From 58-81 sp012729145 (GTDB taxonomy: Bacteria; Synergistota; Synergistia; Synergistales; Thermovirgaceae): a stretch of 64,000 nucleotides of DNA. The stretch lies in assembly GCA_040770625.1 (NCBI GenBank), contig JAXGIW010000001.1, positions 124,001 through 188,000 on the forward strand. The letters run 5' to 3'. Below, piece by piece: positions 9,867 through 18,475 of the stretch. Both the position numbers and the translations under genes were made by a program. Every line of letters begins with the position of its first letter. Position 1 is the stretch's first letter. The notes under the pieces are model-generated. The model saw only the letters and a program-made list of their open reading frames with translations. It was not told the origin of the DNA and ran no database searches.

Positions 9867-9872
9867 TATAAT
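9867..9872 (+). promoter_or_regulatory. Possible -10 box upstream of the cyclodeaminase-family gene
   Basis: A perfect TATAAT lies 48 bp before the ATG at 9920 in the divergent gap with the fumarase operon. No convincing -35 is seen at 16-18 bp. Confidence 0.33.
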
Positions 9873-9919
9873 AAGGTCAAACAATTCTCAATACTGCACT
9901 TTTCAGGGAGGCGATCTCA

Positions 9920-10897
9920 ATGGACATGCTCTACCTCAACGGAGAACAGATCGAATCTATGAGGATCCCTATAAGAGAGGTAATAGAAGTTATTGAGGAA
10001 GGGTTCCAGCTCAAGGGTGAGGGGCTTGTCCAGCTTCCCAGCTCACAGGGCGTCTACCCCAGGGAGGACTGTTTCCTAGACGCGATGCCGGCCTATTTCG
10101 CAGGCTCCGCCGACACGGTGGGCATTAAATGGGTATCAGGTTACCCCTCCAACCTAGAAAAGGGTCTTCCGAACATAATGGGCCTTATCGTCATCAACGA
10201 TGCCGAAACAGGTGCCCCTTTGGCCGTTATGGACGCAAAGTGGATCACTGCCTACAGGAGCGGGGCCGCTACTGCGGTCACTGCCAAATACCTGGCCCCT
10301 GAAAAGGCTTCCACTCTTTCGATAATCGGCCTGGGAGTCCAGGGGCGGACCAACCTCCTCGGGCTCAGGGAGACCATGAAGGGACTCCGAAGGGTAACAG
10401 TCTACGACAAAAGCGAGGCCAACGCCAGGAAGTACCTGGAAGACATGCAGAGCAAGGTCCACGGGGCCGAGATCGAGCTCTGCCCCGATGCAAGGAGCGC
10501 CGTCAAGGATGCTGACGTCATTGTTACCTGTACCCCCGTCCACAGGAAACCCAACAGGTTCATCAAGGCAGATTGGCTGAAAAAGGATGTCCTTGCCGTA
10601 TCGGCGAACAACGACTCCGCTTTCGAGGAGGAGGTAATGACGGGCGCCTCTTTCTTCGTCACCGACGACCGGGGGCAGTATCTCCAGACCCAGAGGGCCG
10701 GCACATATTTCAGGGGGTACCCCGAAGAGGTCCCTGCCGACATGGGTGAGATCTGTGCCGGGATCGTTGAGGTCCCAAGGACACCGGGGAGAAAGGCGGC
10801 GGTACTCATGGGCATTGGCAGCCACGACGTTGCCACCGCCAGGGTCATCTACGAGAAGGCCCAGCGGATCGGCCTGGGGATCAGGCTTAACCTCTGA
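9920..10897 (+). CDS. Ornithine cyclodeaminase / mu-crystallin family oxidoreductase
   Basis: A 325-residue protein with the family's features: VGIKWVSGYP, the MDAKWITAYRSGAATAVTAKYLA block, a Rossmann motif SIIGLGVQGRTN near residue 135, and ADVIVTCTP. Members use NAD(P) to convert ornithine to proline, or act as alanine dehydrogenases, ketimine reductases or opine-type enzymes; substrate cannot be read from sequence. The expected GADxxxKQEL stretch reads SANNDSAFEEEV, so an ornithine-specific role is not assured. Start ATG follows GGGAGGCG. The 3' end overlaps the convergent threonine synthase gene by 11 bp. Confidence 0.85.
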   Translation: MDMLYLNGEQIESMRIPIREVIEVIEEGFQLKGEGLVQLPSSQGVYPREDCFLDAMPAYFAGSADTVGIKWVSGYPSNLEKGLPNIMGLIVINDAETGAPLAVMDAKWITAYRSGAATAVTAKYLAPEKASTLSIIGLGVQGRTNLLGLRETMKGLRRVTVYDKSEANARKYLEDMQSKVHGAEIELCPDARSAVKDADVIVTCTPVHRKPNRFIKADWLKKDVLAVSANNDSAFEEEVMTGASFFVTDDRGQYLQTQRAGTYFRGYPEEVPADMGEICAGIVEVPRTPGRKAAVLMGIGSHDVATARVIYEKAQRIGLGIRLNL

Positions 10898-12050
10898 TCT
10901 TCCTACCCAAGTTGTCGAACAGGGGGCGTCCCTCATCAGGGGATGCCTGTTTTTTGGGACGCCTGGAAGGGATCTTTTTCAGCCCGCTCCCTGTGAGAGG
11001 CACCACAACGGTCTCCCCGGAAGATATCATGCCCGCCCCCCGGAGCATCCTCTCTGCGGCAGGAGCCACCGCGGCCGACGGCTCCACCAGCAGGCCCTCC
11101 TCCAGGGCAAGACGCTCCTGTTCCAAAAGGATCGTCTCGTCCTCGACAACAAGGACATCCCCCCTGCTCACACGAAGGGCATCGAGCATCTCCTTCATTC
11201 GCGGGGGATCCGTCACGGCGATCCCTTCGGCGAGGGTGCCCCCGAAGACCTTCTCTCCCGTCTCGTTCCATTGGGCATGAAGAGGGGCGCAATGGCTGCC
11301 CTGCACGGCATAGATCCTTGGCAACCTTTTGATCCTGACGCGCTGAAGAAGCTCTTTAAAACCCTTGAAAACCCCCAACAGCATCGTGCCGTTTCCGGCT
11401 GGGACTACCACCGCATCGGGTGCCCTGAAATGGAGCTGCTCCCATATCTCGAAGGCCACAGTCTTTGTTCCCTCCAGGAAGAGAGGGTTCCAGACGTGAC
11501 TTGCGTAATAGGTGCTGTCCGATAGCGAGAGCGCCAGCGAGGCTGCAGTCTTCCTGTCTCCCTCCACGACCTCAAGGACGGCCCCGTAGAGCTCTATCTG
11601 CCTCTTCTTGGCTTCGGTGATATCCCTGGGCACTATTACTGTCGCTTTTATTCCGCACCTGGCAGCATAGGCGGCGATCGATGCCCCTGCATTACCGGAG
11701 GAGTCCTGTATGACCGATCCGCATCCAAGGGCCTTTGCCTCGGTCATGACCAGGACCGAGCCCCTGTCCTTGAAAGAACCCGAAGGGGAAAGATATTCCA
11801 GCTTATAAAAAGGGCCTCCGGTGGTCGAGCGCACAATAGGTGTCCATCCCTCACCCATGGAAACAGCGGGGTCAAGGGGAGGCAGGGCAGAGGCGTAACG
11901 GGCCATACCCGGAGCGGACTGGTCGATGTCCAGGTCGGTCCAGTCGATGGAGCTCTTCAGGGGAGCACCGCAACTGCAGCCGACGGGCCTTACCGTTCCG
12001 TCGAAAATGCTGCCGCACCTGGGACAGAAGAAAGTTATCAGGAAGATCAC
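10887..12050 (-). CDS. thrC: Threonine synthase
   Basis: A 387-residue PLP enzyme of fold type II that converts O-phosphohomoserine to threonine. An N-terminal zinc ribbon (Cys9, Cys12, Cys25, Cys27) is followed by the PLP-lysine motif SGSFKDRGS (Lys94), DSSGNAGASIAAYAARCG and the phosphate-binding PAGNGTMLLG. This zinc-ribbon form is common in threonine synthases of anaerobes and archaea. The GTG at 12050 is the likely start because it leaves the first Cys pair just inside the protein. No other threonine pathway gene is adjacent. Confidence 0.9.
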   Translation of the reverse strand: MIFLITFFCPRCGSIFDGTVRPVGCSCGAPLKSSIDWTDLDIDQSAPGMARYASALPPLDPAVSMGEGWTPIVRSTTGGPFYKLEYLSPSGSFKDRGSVLVMTEAKALGCGSVIQDSSGNAGASIAAYAARCGIKATVIVPRDITEAKKRQIELYGAVLEVVEGDRKTAASLALSLSDSTYYASHVWNPLFLEGTKTVAFEIWEQLHFRAPDAVVVPAGNGTMLLGVFKGFKELLQRVRIKRLPRIYAVQGSHCAPLHAQWNETGEKVFGGTLAEGIAVTDPPRMKEMLDALRVSRGDVLVVEDETILLEQERLALEEGLLVEPSAAVAPAAERMLRGAGMISSGETVVVPLTGSGLKKIPSRRPKKQASPDEGRPLFDNLGRKIRG

Positions 12051-12085
12051 CTCTTGATGGATACAGGTCCATTCCTTTTTTTTTC

Positions 12086-12094
12086 AATATAACA
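12086..12094 (-). promoter_or_regulatory. Extended -10 promoter candidate for thrC
   Basis: On the minus strand TGTTATATT occurs about 36 bp before the GTG start. It matches the TGn plus -10 pattern seen before several genes in this window; no -35 box is evident. Confidence 0.33.
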
Positions 12095-12171
12095 CTACCT
12101 GCAACGGGAAGAAAGAAGCCTTTCGGAGGAGATGACGATACCACAATAGCCATTTCTCATGCCGATCCTGT

Positions 12172-12200
12172 TTGACAAACCTGCCACCCCGCCGTATAAA
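12172..12200 (+). promoter_or_regulatory. Consensus promoter of the TPP-riboswitch/thiT unit
   Basis: TTGACA (12172-12177) and TATAAA (12195-12200) are separated by exactly 17 bp, close to the ideal housekeeping promoter. The predicted transcription start near 12207 coincides with the first base of the riboswitch P1 stem. Confidence 0.85.
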
Positions 12201-12206
12201 GAGAAC

Positions 12207-12300
12207 TGCAATGGGGGAGTCGGAACGATCCGGCTGAGAGGAGACGCAGGTCTCGACCCCTGGAACCTGATCCGGGTAATGCCGGCGAAGGGATATTGCG
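12207..12300 (+). promoter_or_regulatory. TPP (THI-box) riboswitch aptamer
   Basis: The conserved THI elements appear in order: GGGGGAGTC, then CTGAGAG, a small variable hairpin (gagac/gtctc), then GACCCCTGGAACCTGATCCGGGTAATGCCGGCGAAGGGA. The ends pair as P1 (GCAAT 12208-12212 with ATTGC 12295-12299). A consensus promoter sits just upstream and an intrinsic terminator just downstream, so thiamine pyrophosphate binding should stop transcription before the thiamine transporter gene. This matches the known logic of TPP riboswitches on thiT. Confidence 0.96.
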
Positions 12301-12326
12301 GGACAGTAGCAGGAAGTTGCCCCGTA

Positions 12327-12355
12327 CGCCCCCCGGAACCCCGGGGGGCGTTTTT
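12327..12355 (+). terminator. Riboswitch-controlled intrinsic terminator
   Basis: A perfect 10-bp stem (12327-12336 with 12341-12350, loop AACC) is followed by five T residues. It lies 27 bp after the TPP aptamer and 58 bp before thiT, and is the expected expression platform. Confidence 0.92.
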
Positions 12356-12412
12356 CTTCGGACCAGGACAGGTTCTCTTCGATCACCAAGGGAAGGGAGA
12401 CAGAAGGAAGCA

Positions 12413-12916
12413 ATGAATAACAGGAAAGTAAGGATCCTGGTTGAGGGCGCCATGGCAGCGGCGCTGGCGCTGGCCCTGTCGTATGTGAGGATCTGGAGGA
12501 TGCCCCAGGGTGGGTCCATAACCCTGGAGAACGTCCCCCTTTTCCTGTTCACTTTACGCTGGGGTCTGAAGGCTGGTCTGGGAGCGGGATCGGTGGCAGG
12601 CCTTCTCCAGCTCATCCTGGGGGGGTACGTCGTCCACCCTGTACAGGCACTGCTGGACTACCCCATGGCCTTTTCCGTACTCGGGCTGGCATCACTCTGC
12701 CGCAGACCTCTCTGGGCCGGGCTGGCCCTCGGGGCTTTGGCACGGTTCCTGTGCCATGTCCTTTCAGGCGTGGTCTTCTTTGCGGCCTACGCGCCTGAAA
12801 GTACCAACGTGTGGATCTACTCTGCTGTCTACAACGGCTCGTTCATGCTCCCAAGCCTAGTCCTGTCGGTAGTGGCCATATACATGATCTGGCCAAGGCT
12901 TGAGAAAATATCATGA
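12413..12916 (+). CDS. thiT: Thiamine transporter ThiT (ECF S-component)
   Basis: A 167-residue integral membrane protein with about six helices. Diagnostic ThiT stretches are MPQGGSITLENVPLF, VVHPVQALLDYPMAF, FLCHVLSGVVFFAAYAPES and YSAVYNGSFMLPS; the Glu, His, Tyr and Asn in these are known thiamine contacts in the family. It binds thiamine and works with a shared ECF energising module (EcfA/A'/T), which is not encoded in this window. ATG 12413 follows AAGGAAG. Regulation by the upstream TPP riboswitch agrees with the substrate. Confidence 0.95.
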   Translation: MNNRKVRILVEGAMAAALALALSYVRIWRMPQGGSITLENVPLFLFTLRWGLKAGLGAGSVAGLLQLILGGYVVHPVQALLDYPMAFSVLGLASLCRRPLWAGLALGALARFLCHVLSGVVFFAAYAPESTNVWIYSAVYNGSFMLPSLVLSVVAIYMIWPRLEKIS

Positions 12917-12942
12917 AAAAGGGGGCCGCTCCCGCGGCCCCC
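12916..12942 (-). terminator. Intrinsic terminator between thiT and the GlsB-like gene
   Basis: A 9-bp GC stem (12921-12929 with 12934-12942, loop of 4) is followed on the minus strand by TTTTT (12920-12916), so it best terminates the minus-strand GlsB-like gene. It may also stop plus-strand transcription from thiT, where the tail is poorer in T. Confidence 0.85.
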
Positions 12943-12965
12943 TCTGTTCGTCCGTCTTCGGGGTA

Positions 12966-13211
12966 TCACTTTCTTTTCAGTACACCTACAAGGAAAAGAA
13001 GTACTATGGCACCCACAAAGGCCATAACGAGAGAACCCACAAATCCCATGGGGTAGATCCCTATGGAGCTGAAGATGACCCCCCCGATGAAGGCTCCGAT
13101 CACTCCGACCCCGATGTTGCCGAAGAACCCGAACCCCCTTCCCTGCCAGACCTTACCGGCAAGCCACCCCGCGATCGCCCCTACAACCAGGTAGCCAATG
13201 AGATGATTCAT
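12966..13211 (-). CDS. GlsB/YeaQ/YmgE family small membrane protein
   Basis: An 81-residue protein with three hydrophobic segments rich in Gly, beginning MNHLIGYLVVGAIAGWLAGK and including GFFGNIGVGVIGAFIGG. This matches the transglycosylase-associated / GlsB stress-response membrane family, whose biochemical role is still unclear. ATG 13211 with an upstream GGAGG site is preferred over a start six codons earlier. It is followed by a strong terminator and appears to be transcribed alone, 39 bp after pssA. Confidence 0.88.
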   Translation of the reverse strand: MNHLIGYLVVGAIAGWLAGKVWQGRGFGFFGNIGVGVIGAFIGGVIFSSIGIYPMGFVGSLVMAFVGAIVLLFLVGVLKRK

Positions 13212-13250
13212 TCGATAAGGCACCTCCATCCCCTGCGATCAGTAATGACC

Positions 13251-13991
13251 CTAGGCGTCTCTCTCAGCCAGGTTTTCCTCGTCCACAGCCTCCAGTGAGA
13301 GCCACTTCCCCCAGTCCACACCTGCAAAACCACTGACAATGTATATTAGTATACCCGCTAGCGGGGCTTTGTTCCTGAGAACGGCAATGAGCATGAAGGC
13401 GAAAGCCCAAAGGAAGGTCGCCTTCCGGCGGTCCATGTTACCGGGCTTCAGTGCCTTGAGGTTGCCGAAGGACACGTTGGATATCATCAGAAAACCCGTG
13501 ACAGCAACTATTACGGCCATAACGGCCGGGGGGAGATAGATCCCCGCAACGACAAAGGAGACCACAAAGTGTCCTGCAGCCGGTATGGGGAGTCCCTGGA
13601 AGGACCCGTCCACGTGGTGTACGTTGAACCTGGCCAGCCTGAGCGCTCCGCAGAGCGCGAAAAAGGCCGCGACGATCGCACCCGTTACTCCGAAGAAACC
13701 CTTGAGATACACAGAGTACATGACCATGGCCGGGGCAACACCAAAACTGACAACGTCGGCAAGGCTGTCGAGCTCCATGCCGAAGCTGCTGCTACCTCCA
13801 AGCTTCCTGGCCATCTTGCCGTCCATGAAATCGAAGATCACGGCTATGAAAATCAGCCATGAGGCCGGAACCAAATGCCCGTGAAAGGCCAGGACCAGAG
13901 AGAGCATGCCGCAGAGCATATTCCCGCTGGTTATCATGTTGGGGATTATCGTCTTCATCGGAACCGGCTTCCCTCTGTTCTTACGCCTCAT
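13251..13991 (-). CDS. pssA: CDP-diacylglycerol-serine O-phosphatidyltransferase
   Basis: A 246-residue membrane enzyme with the CDP-alcohol phosphotransferase signature DFMDGKMARKLGGSSSFG followed by ELDSLAD near residues 53-80; all four catalytic Asp positions are present. Several helices follow. It makes phosphatidylserine from CDP-diacylglycerol and serine. The start codon lies inside the last 11 bp of psd, whose product decarboxylates phosphatidylserine, so the two consecutive steps of phosphatidylethanolamine synthesis are translationally coupled. The downstream order gyrA-psd-pssA is on one strand. Confidence 0.93.
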   Translation of the reverse strand: MRRKNRGKPVPMKTIIPNMITSGNMLCGMLSLVLAFHGHLVPASWLIFIAVIFDFMDGKMARKLGGSSSFGMELDSLADVVSFGVAPAMVMYSVYLKGFFGVTGAIVAAFFALCGALRLARFNVHHVDGSFQGLPIPAAGHFVVSFVVAGIYLPPAVMAVIVAVTGFLMISNVSFGNLKALKPGNMDRRKATFLWAFAFMLIAVLRNKAPLAGILIYIVSGFAGVDWGKWLSLEAVDEENLAERDA

Positions 13992-14613
13992 CTTTTTTCC
14001 TCACTCCCATCACCGTCTCGCCTGCCCTGACCTTTTCCCCCTTTTTTACAGCGGGGATCATCCCTTCCGGGAGGTACAGGTCAACTTTTGAGCCCAATTT
14101 TATCATGCCGAAGCGCTCTCCGCGAGAGATTACTTCCCCCTTCTTCCTTGAGCAGACTATCCTCCGGGCCAGGAAGCCCGCTATCTGGACAGTCATGCCC
14201 TTTCCGGATCCGGTCTCGAAACCCATGAAGAACCTCTCGTTCTCCTGCGACGCCTTGGGGTTGAATGCCATCAGCTTCTTCCCCGGAAGGTACTCCAGGA
14301 AGGCCACTTCGCCGTCGTAGGGCATCCTGTTCACGTGCACGTCCAGGGGTGACATGAAGACGCCTACCACCATGCATCTGCCCGTAAAGGGGTGTTCAGA
14401 AGCGTAGATCTCAACGACCCTCCCGTCGGCTGGGCTGACCCATCCGTCCACGTCCTCAGGCGGAAACCTTTCCGGGTCCCTGAAGAACCAGGCAAGGAAA
14501 GCCGCCAGAACTACAGGCAGGACAGCCACCCACCAGGGGAAGAGAAGAAACGAAATGACCCCAAAACCTCCGGATATGAGAACCGGACCGCGTCCCTCCG
14601 GTGCAAGTCTCAA
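13981..14613 (-). CDS. psd: Phosphatidylserine decarboxylase, archaeal-type short form
   Basis: A 210-residue proenzyme with two N-terminal hydrophobic segments, NRMPYDG (with the conserved His before it in VHVNRMPYDG) and the self-cleavage region GMIKLGSKVDLYLP, where the Ser of LGS would become the pyruvoyl group. The short form without a long N-terminal domain is common in archaea and many anaerobes. The start is TTG at 14613, three bases after the gyrA stop. It makes phosphatidylethanolamine from the product of PssA. Confidence 0.92.
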   Translation of the reverse strand: MRLAPEGRGPVLISGGFGVISFLLFPWWVAVLPVVLAAFLAWFFRDPERFPPEDVDGWVSPADGRVVEIYASEHPFTGRCMVVGVFMSPLDVHVNRMPYDGEVAFLEYLPGKKLMAFNPKASQENERFFMGFETGSGKGMTVQIAGFLARRIVCSRKKGEVISRGERFGMIKLGSKVDLYLPEGMIPAVKKGEKVRAGETVMGVRKKDEA

Positions 14614-14616
14614 CCC

Positions 14617-17064
14617 CTATTCCCCTTCTTCTTCGCTTGTCCTGATGACGCTGATATCCGCAACTTCATCCCCCTCTGCCACCTTGATGACCCTGTATCC
14701 CGTTGCGGTCCGGCCCAGAATGGAGATCTCATCGACGTCAAGCCTTATCACCCGGCCCCTGTTGGTCATGACAATGATCTGGTCATCGGGCATCAGCCCC
14801 CAGGATCCCACGATCTTGCCTGTCTTGGGTGATATCTTCATGGCCCTGCATCCACCGCTTGCCCTGTGGTGAGGCATGAATTCGTCGTAACAGGTCCTCT
14901 TCCCCACACCACGTTCACTCACCAGAAGTACCTGGTGACCGGGCTTGACGATATCACATCCAACGACAAGATCACCCCCCATAAGGCGTATTCCCCGTAC
15001 CCCCCTGGCTTGACGGCCCATGGGGCGGAATTCGCTCTCGGAGACCCTGAGAGCCTGCCCCTTGGCGGTAACGATGAATATGTCGTCATTGCCGCTGGAG
15101 AAACGGACCCTCGCTATCTCGTCCCCTTCATCCACGGTGAGCACCCTTCTGCCCGCCCGGGTCAGGTTCTCCAGCTCCTCGGCCGGGAGCCTCTTGGCCA
15201 CTCCCCTGGCGGTGATGAAGAACACGAACTTTGCTCCGTGAAGGTGGCTGTCCTTCATCCCCACCACGGACTCGCCATTCTCAAGGGAGATCAGCTGACT
15301 GGCAAGCCTCCCCTTCCCCGTTCTGGGTTCGGGGATGGCGTGCCCCTTGACCGCAAAGACCCGTCCCTTTGTTGTAAAGAGGTATATATCCCTGTGCGTT
15401 GAGGATACGGAAATGATGGCAGCCTCATCTCCCACCTTCGGAGTAGCCCCCTTGACCCCCTTGCCGCCCCGGCCCTGGAGACGGTACTGCTCAAGGGGCA
15501 TCCTTCTTAGATAGCCGTCCCTGGAGAGCACGACCACGATCTCCTCTTCCGGGATCAGGTCCTCCAGGGAAACTTCGTCAACTGCATCTACAATGGTCGT
15601 CCTTCTGTCGTCAGCGAACCCGGAACGGATCTCTGCCAGCTCCTCCCTTACGACCATGTCCAGTGTAGCCGGGTTACCCAGGATGCTCCTGTACTTTTCG
15701 ATGTCGGCCAGAAGCTGGGCGAACTCCTCTTCCAGCTTGTTCTTTTCAAGGTTTGTGAGACGCTGCAGCCTCATGTCCAGAATGGCCTGCGCCTGGGCTT
15801 CGCTGAAGTCAAGTGTCCCCACAAGTCCAGCCCTGGCTTCCTGGGGGTCTTTCGAGGCTCTGATCAGGGCGATAACGTCGTCGATAATGTCTATGGCCCT
15901 GATGAGCCCCTCCACTATATGGGCCCTCTCTTCTGCCTTGCGGAGACGGAAGACGGTCCTTCGACGGACGACCTCCCTGCGGTAGTCCAGGAATAGACCC
16001 AGCATGGCCATCATGGAGAGCTCCAGTGGCCGGCCGTCGACCAGGGCAAGGTTTATGACACCGAAGGTGGTCTGGAGCTGGGTCCTCCTGAAAAGCTGCC
16101 TCATGATGACTTCGTCGTTAGCGTCCCTGGCAAGTTCCATTACAACCCTTATACCCCGCCGGTCGGACTCGTCACGAAGGTCAGTTATGCCGTCGATGGT
16201 CTTAGCCTGGACACCCTTGGCGATGGCCTCAAGGAGGTTGGTCTTGTTGACCATGTAGGGGATCTCGGTGATCACTATCGAGTTCTTGCCCTTTCGGCCC
16301 TCTTCGACGTGAGCCTTGCCCCTTATGGTCAGTTTTCCCCTGCCAGTGCGGAATGCATCGTGGATACCCTGCCTTCCGAGGACAACACCGCCCGTCGGGA
16401 AATCAGGGCCCGGCAGGACTGAAAGGATCTCCTCGACCCCCGCGTCGGGGTTGTCGAGAAGCAGGCATAGTGCGTCGATGACCTCTCCAAGGTTGTGAGG
16501 CGGCATGTTGGTTGCCATCCCCACGGCAATGCCGGTGCTGCCGTTCACCAGGAGGTTGGGAACCCTGGTGGGAAGCGTAAGGGGCTCCTTCAGCGAGTCG
16601 TCAAAATTGGGTCCCCAGTCGACGGTCTCTTCGTCGATGTCGGCCAGCATCTGTTCGCCGGCAGACGATAGTCTCGCTTCAGTATATCGCATCGCTGCAG
16701 GTGGATCGCCGTCGATGGAGCCGAAGTTACCCTGGCCGTCAACCAGGGTCTGCCTCATAGAGAAATCCTGGGCCATCCTGGCCATGGTGTCGTAGATCGC
16801 CGAGTCGCCGTGGGGGTGGTACTTGCCCATGGTCTCCCCGACGACCCTTGCGGATTTCTTGTAGGGCTGGTTGTGCCTTAGCCCAAGTTCCAGCATTGAG
16901 TAAAGGACCCTTCGCTGAACCGGTTTGAGACCATCCCTTGCATCGGGAAGCGCTCTCCCGACAATAACGCTCATGGCATAATCCAGATAACTGTGCTTGA
17001 TCTCCTCTTCTATCGGGAGGGGGATCACCTTCCCGAAAGAGAGCTCACCGGGTTTCTTTTCCAT
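14617..17064 (-). CDS. gyrA: DNA gyrase subunit A
   Basis: An 815-residue type II topoisomerase subunit. The catalytic Tyr127 lies in AAMRYTEARL. The quinolone-determining stretch HPHGDSAIYDTMARMAQ keeps Ser88 and Asp92, the residues of a wild-type, susceptible-looking site. A six-bladed C-terminal domain follows, with a GyrA-box variant GRGGKGVKG. I prefer ATG 17064; the longer TTG form adds 12 non-conserved residues. It is followed by psd with a 3-bp gap. gyrB is not in the window. Confidence 0.96.
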   Translation of the reverse strand: MEKKPGELSFGKVIPLPIEEEIKHSYLDYAMSVIVGRALPDARDGLKPVQRRVLYSMLELGLRHNQPYKKSARVVGETMGKYHPHGDSAIYDTMARMAQDFSMRQTLVDGQGNFGSIDGDPPAAMRYTEARLSSAGEQMLADIDEETVDWGPNFDDSLKEPLTLPTRVPNLLVNGSTGIAVGMATNMPPHNLGEVIDALCLLLDNPDAGVEEILSVLPGPDFPTGGVVLGRQGIHDAFRTGRGKLTIRGKAHVEEGRKGKNSIVITEIPYMVNKTNLLEAIAKGVQAKTIDGITDLRDESDRRGIRVVMELARDANDEVIMRQLFRRTQLQTTFGVINLALVDGRPLELSMMAMLGLFLDYRREVVRRRTVFRLRKAEERAHIVEGLIRAIDIIDDVIALIRASKDPQEARAGLVGTLDFSEAQAQAILDMRLQRLTNLEKNKLEEEFAQLLADIEKYRSILGNPATLDMVVREELAEIRSGFADDRRTTIVDAVDEVSLEDLIPEEEIVVVLSRDGYLRRMPLEQYRLQGRGGKGVKGATPKVGDEAAIISVSSTHRDIYLFTTKGRVFAVKGHAIPEPRTGKGRLASQLISLENGESVVGMKDSHLHGAKFVFFITARGVAKRLPAEELENLTRAGRRVLTVDEGDEIARVRFSSGNDDIFIVTAKGQALRVSESEFRPMGRQARGVRGIRLMGGDLVVGCDIVKPGHQVLLVSERGVGKRTCYDEFMPHHRASGGCRAMKISPKTGKIVGSWGLMPDDQIIVMTNRGRVIRLDVDEISILGRTATGYRVIKVAEGDEVADISVIRTSEEEGE

Positions 17065-17210
17065 CTGTTCGACCAACTCCTTCAGCGCCGGTAACAACAA
17101 AAAGCGGCGGGCAAGAACGCCGCCGCAGGGCGAATGCGCCTCGGGCCCCCGGAAAGCTCCGAAGGCCCCCGCAGGTATATTTTACACCAAAGGACACTCT
17201 TCAACGAAAC

Positions 17211-17239
17211 TGCCGGGGCGCCACCCCGGAACCCCGGCA
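17211..17239 (-). terminator. Possible terminator downstream of the flavodiiron gene
   Basis: An 8-bp GC stem (17211-17218 with 17232-17239, 13-nt loop) lies 10 bp after the minus-strand stop at 17249. The following tract (GTTTCGTT) is only partly T-rich. A second GC hairpin near 17103-17126 lies just before gyrA. Confidence 0.5.
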
Positions 17240-17248
17240 GAAAGGATA

Positions 17249-18430
17249 CTACATTTTGCCTGCGATCTCTCTTCCCATCTCCCTGCACTTCTCAAGACCC
17301 TCGGCATCGGGGCGCCATTTAAGGTTAAGTCCCCCGACCGCAAGGGGTATCTTTGCCTCCTCGAGGTGGGTCTCTATCCTTGCCACGTTCTCCCCGCTCC
17401 AACCGTAGGATCCGAAAGCAGCTCCTGTCTTGTTCCTGAACTTGAGCCCCCTCAGGTCCTCCAGGATGGGAGTAATTGTAGGGAGCACTCCGCCGTTGAT
17501 GCAGGAGGACCCGACGATGACAGCCCTGGAGCGGAAGATCTGGGTTATCACGTCGTTACGGTCGGTGAGGGCCATGTGGAAGACCTTGGAGGAGACCCCC
17601 TTTTCAGCCAGTCCTTCGCTTATGGCATCGGCCATGTCCCTTGTGGCATTCCACATGGAGTCGTACAGAATGACAGCGCTCCTTTCAGGTTCCTGCCTGG
17701 CCCACTCCTGATACTTCTTGACGATCTGGAGGGGGTCCTTCCGCCAGATGACGCCGTGGCTCGGGGCTATCATGTCGACCTTGAGCCCAAGGGCCAGAAC
17801 TTCGTCGATCTTCTTCAGCACCATGGGGCTGAAGGGGGTCAGGATGTTGGCATAGTATTTCAGGCACTCCTCGAAGAGCTCTTTCTGGTCGACCTGGTCG
17901 TTGTAGGGGAAGGCAGAAGCGTAGTGCTGACCGAAGGCGTCGTTGGGCATCAGCAGGTCCCTCCCCGAAAGGTAGGTGAACATGCTGTCGGGCCAGTGAA
18001 GCATGGGAGCCTCGACGAAGATCATCTCCGTCTCTCCAAGTGGGATCGAGTCGCCTGTCTTCACCTGCCTGAACTTCCAGTTCCTGTGGAAGTGGCCCGG
18101 TACGCTCTCCATACCGCGCGGAGAGACAACCACCTCTGCCTTGGGTGCCAGTTCCATAAGTGCTCCCAGGGCTCCGGAGTGGTCGGTCTCCGCGTGGTTT
18201 GCCACCACGTAGTCGATCTTCGAAGGATCCACCAGGGATCTCACATTCTCGATAAACTTGTCCGTAAAGGGATCCCAGACCGTATCGACCACCGCGATTT
18301 TTTTATCATTTATGAGGAAGGCATTGTAGGTGCTGCCCCTGTGAGTCGAGAGTTCATGACCGTGGAAATGGCTGAGTGCCCAATCTTTGACTCCCACCCA
18401 GAAAACATTCTTTTTGATCTCGAGAACCAA
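17249..18430 (-). CDS. fprA: Flavodiiron protein (FprA family)
   Basis: A 393-residue A-type flavoprotein: an N-terminal metallo-beta-lactamase-like domain with di-iron ligands His79, Glu81, Asp83, His84, His144, Asp163 and His224 (NHAETDHSG, LHWPDS, NDAFGQH, SHGVIWR), then a flavodoxin domain starting at VILYDSMWNATRDM. These proteins reduce O2 to water or NO to N2O in anaerobes and protect oxygen-sensitive enzymes. There is no extra rubredoxin or flavin reductase module. The TTG start has a GAGGGG site. The neighbouring cupin gene 45 bp upstream may be co-transcribed. Confidence 0.95.
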   Translation of the reverse strand: MVLEIKKNVFWVGVKDWALSHFHGHELSTHRGSTYNAFLINDKKIAVVDTVWDPFTDKFIENVRSLVDPSKIDYVVANHAETDHSGALGALMELAPKAEVVVSPRGMESVPGHFHRNWKFRQVKTGDSIPLGETEMIFVEAPMLHWPDSMFTYLSGRDLLMPNDAFGQHYASAFPYNDQVDQKELFEECLKYYANILTPFSPMVLKKIDEVLALGLKVDMIAPSHGVIWRKDPLQIVKKYQEWARQEPERSAVILYDSMWNATRDMADAISEGLAEKGVSSKVFHMALTDRNDVITQIFRSRAVIVGSSCINGGVLPTITPILEDLRGLKFRNKTGAAFGSYGWSGENVARIETHLEEAKIPLAVGGLNLKWRPDAEGLEKCREMGREIAGKM

Positions 18431-18475
18431 TTGCTTCCCCTCCTTTTTCGAAATGGTCCCTTTTCATACCTCAGG

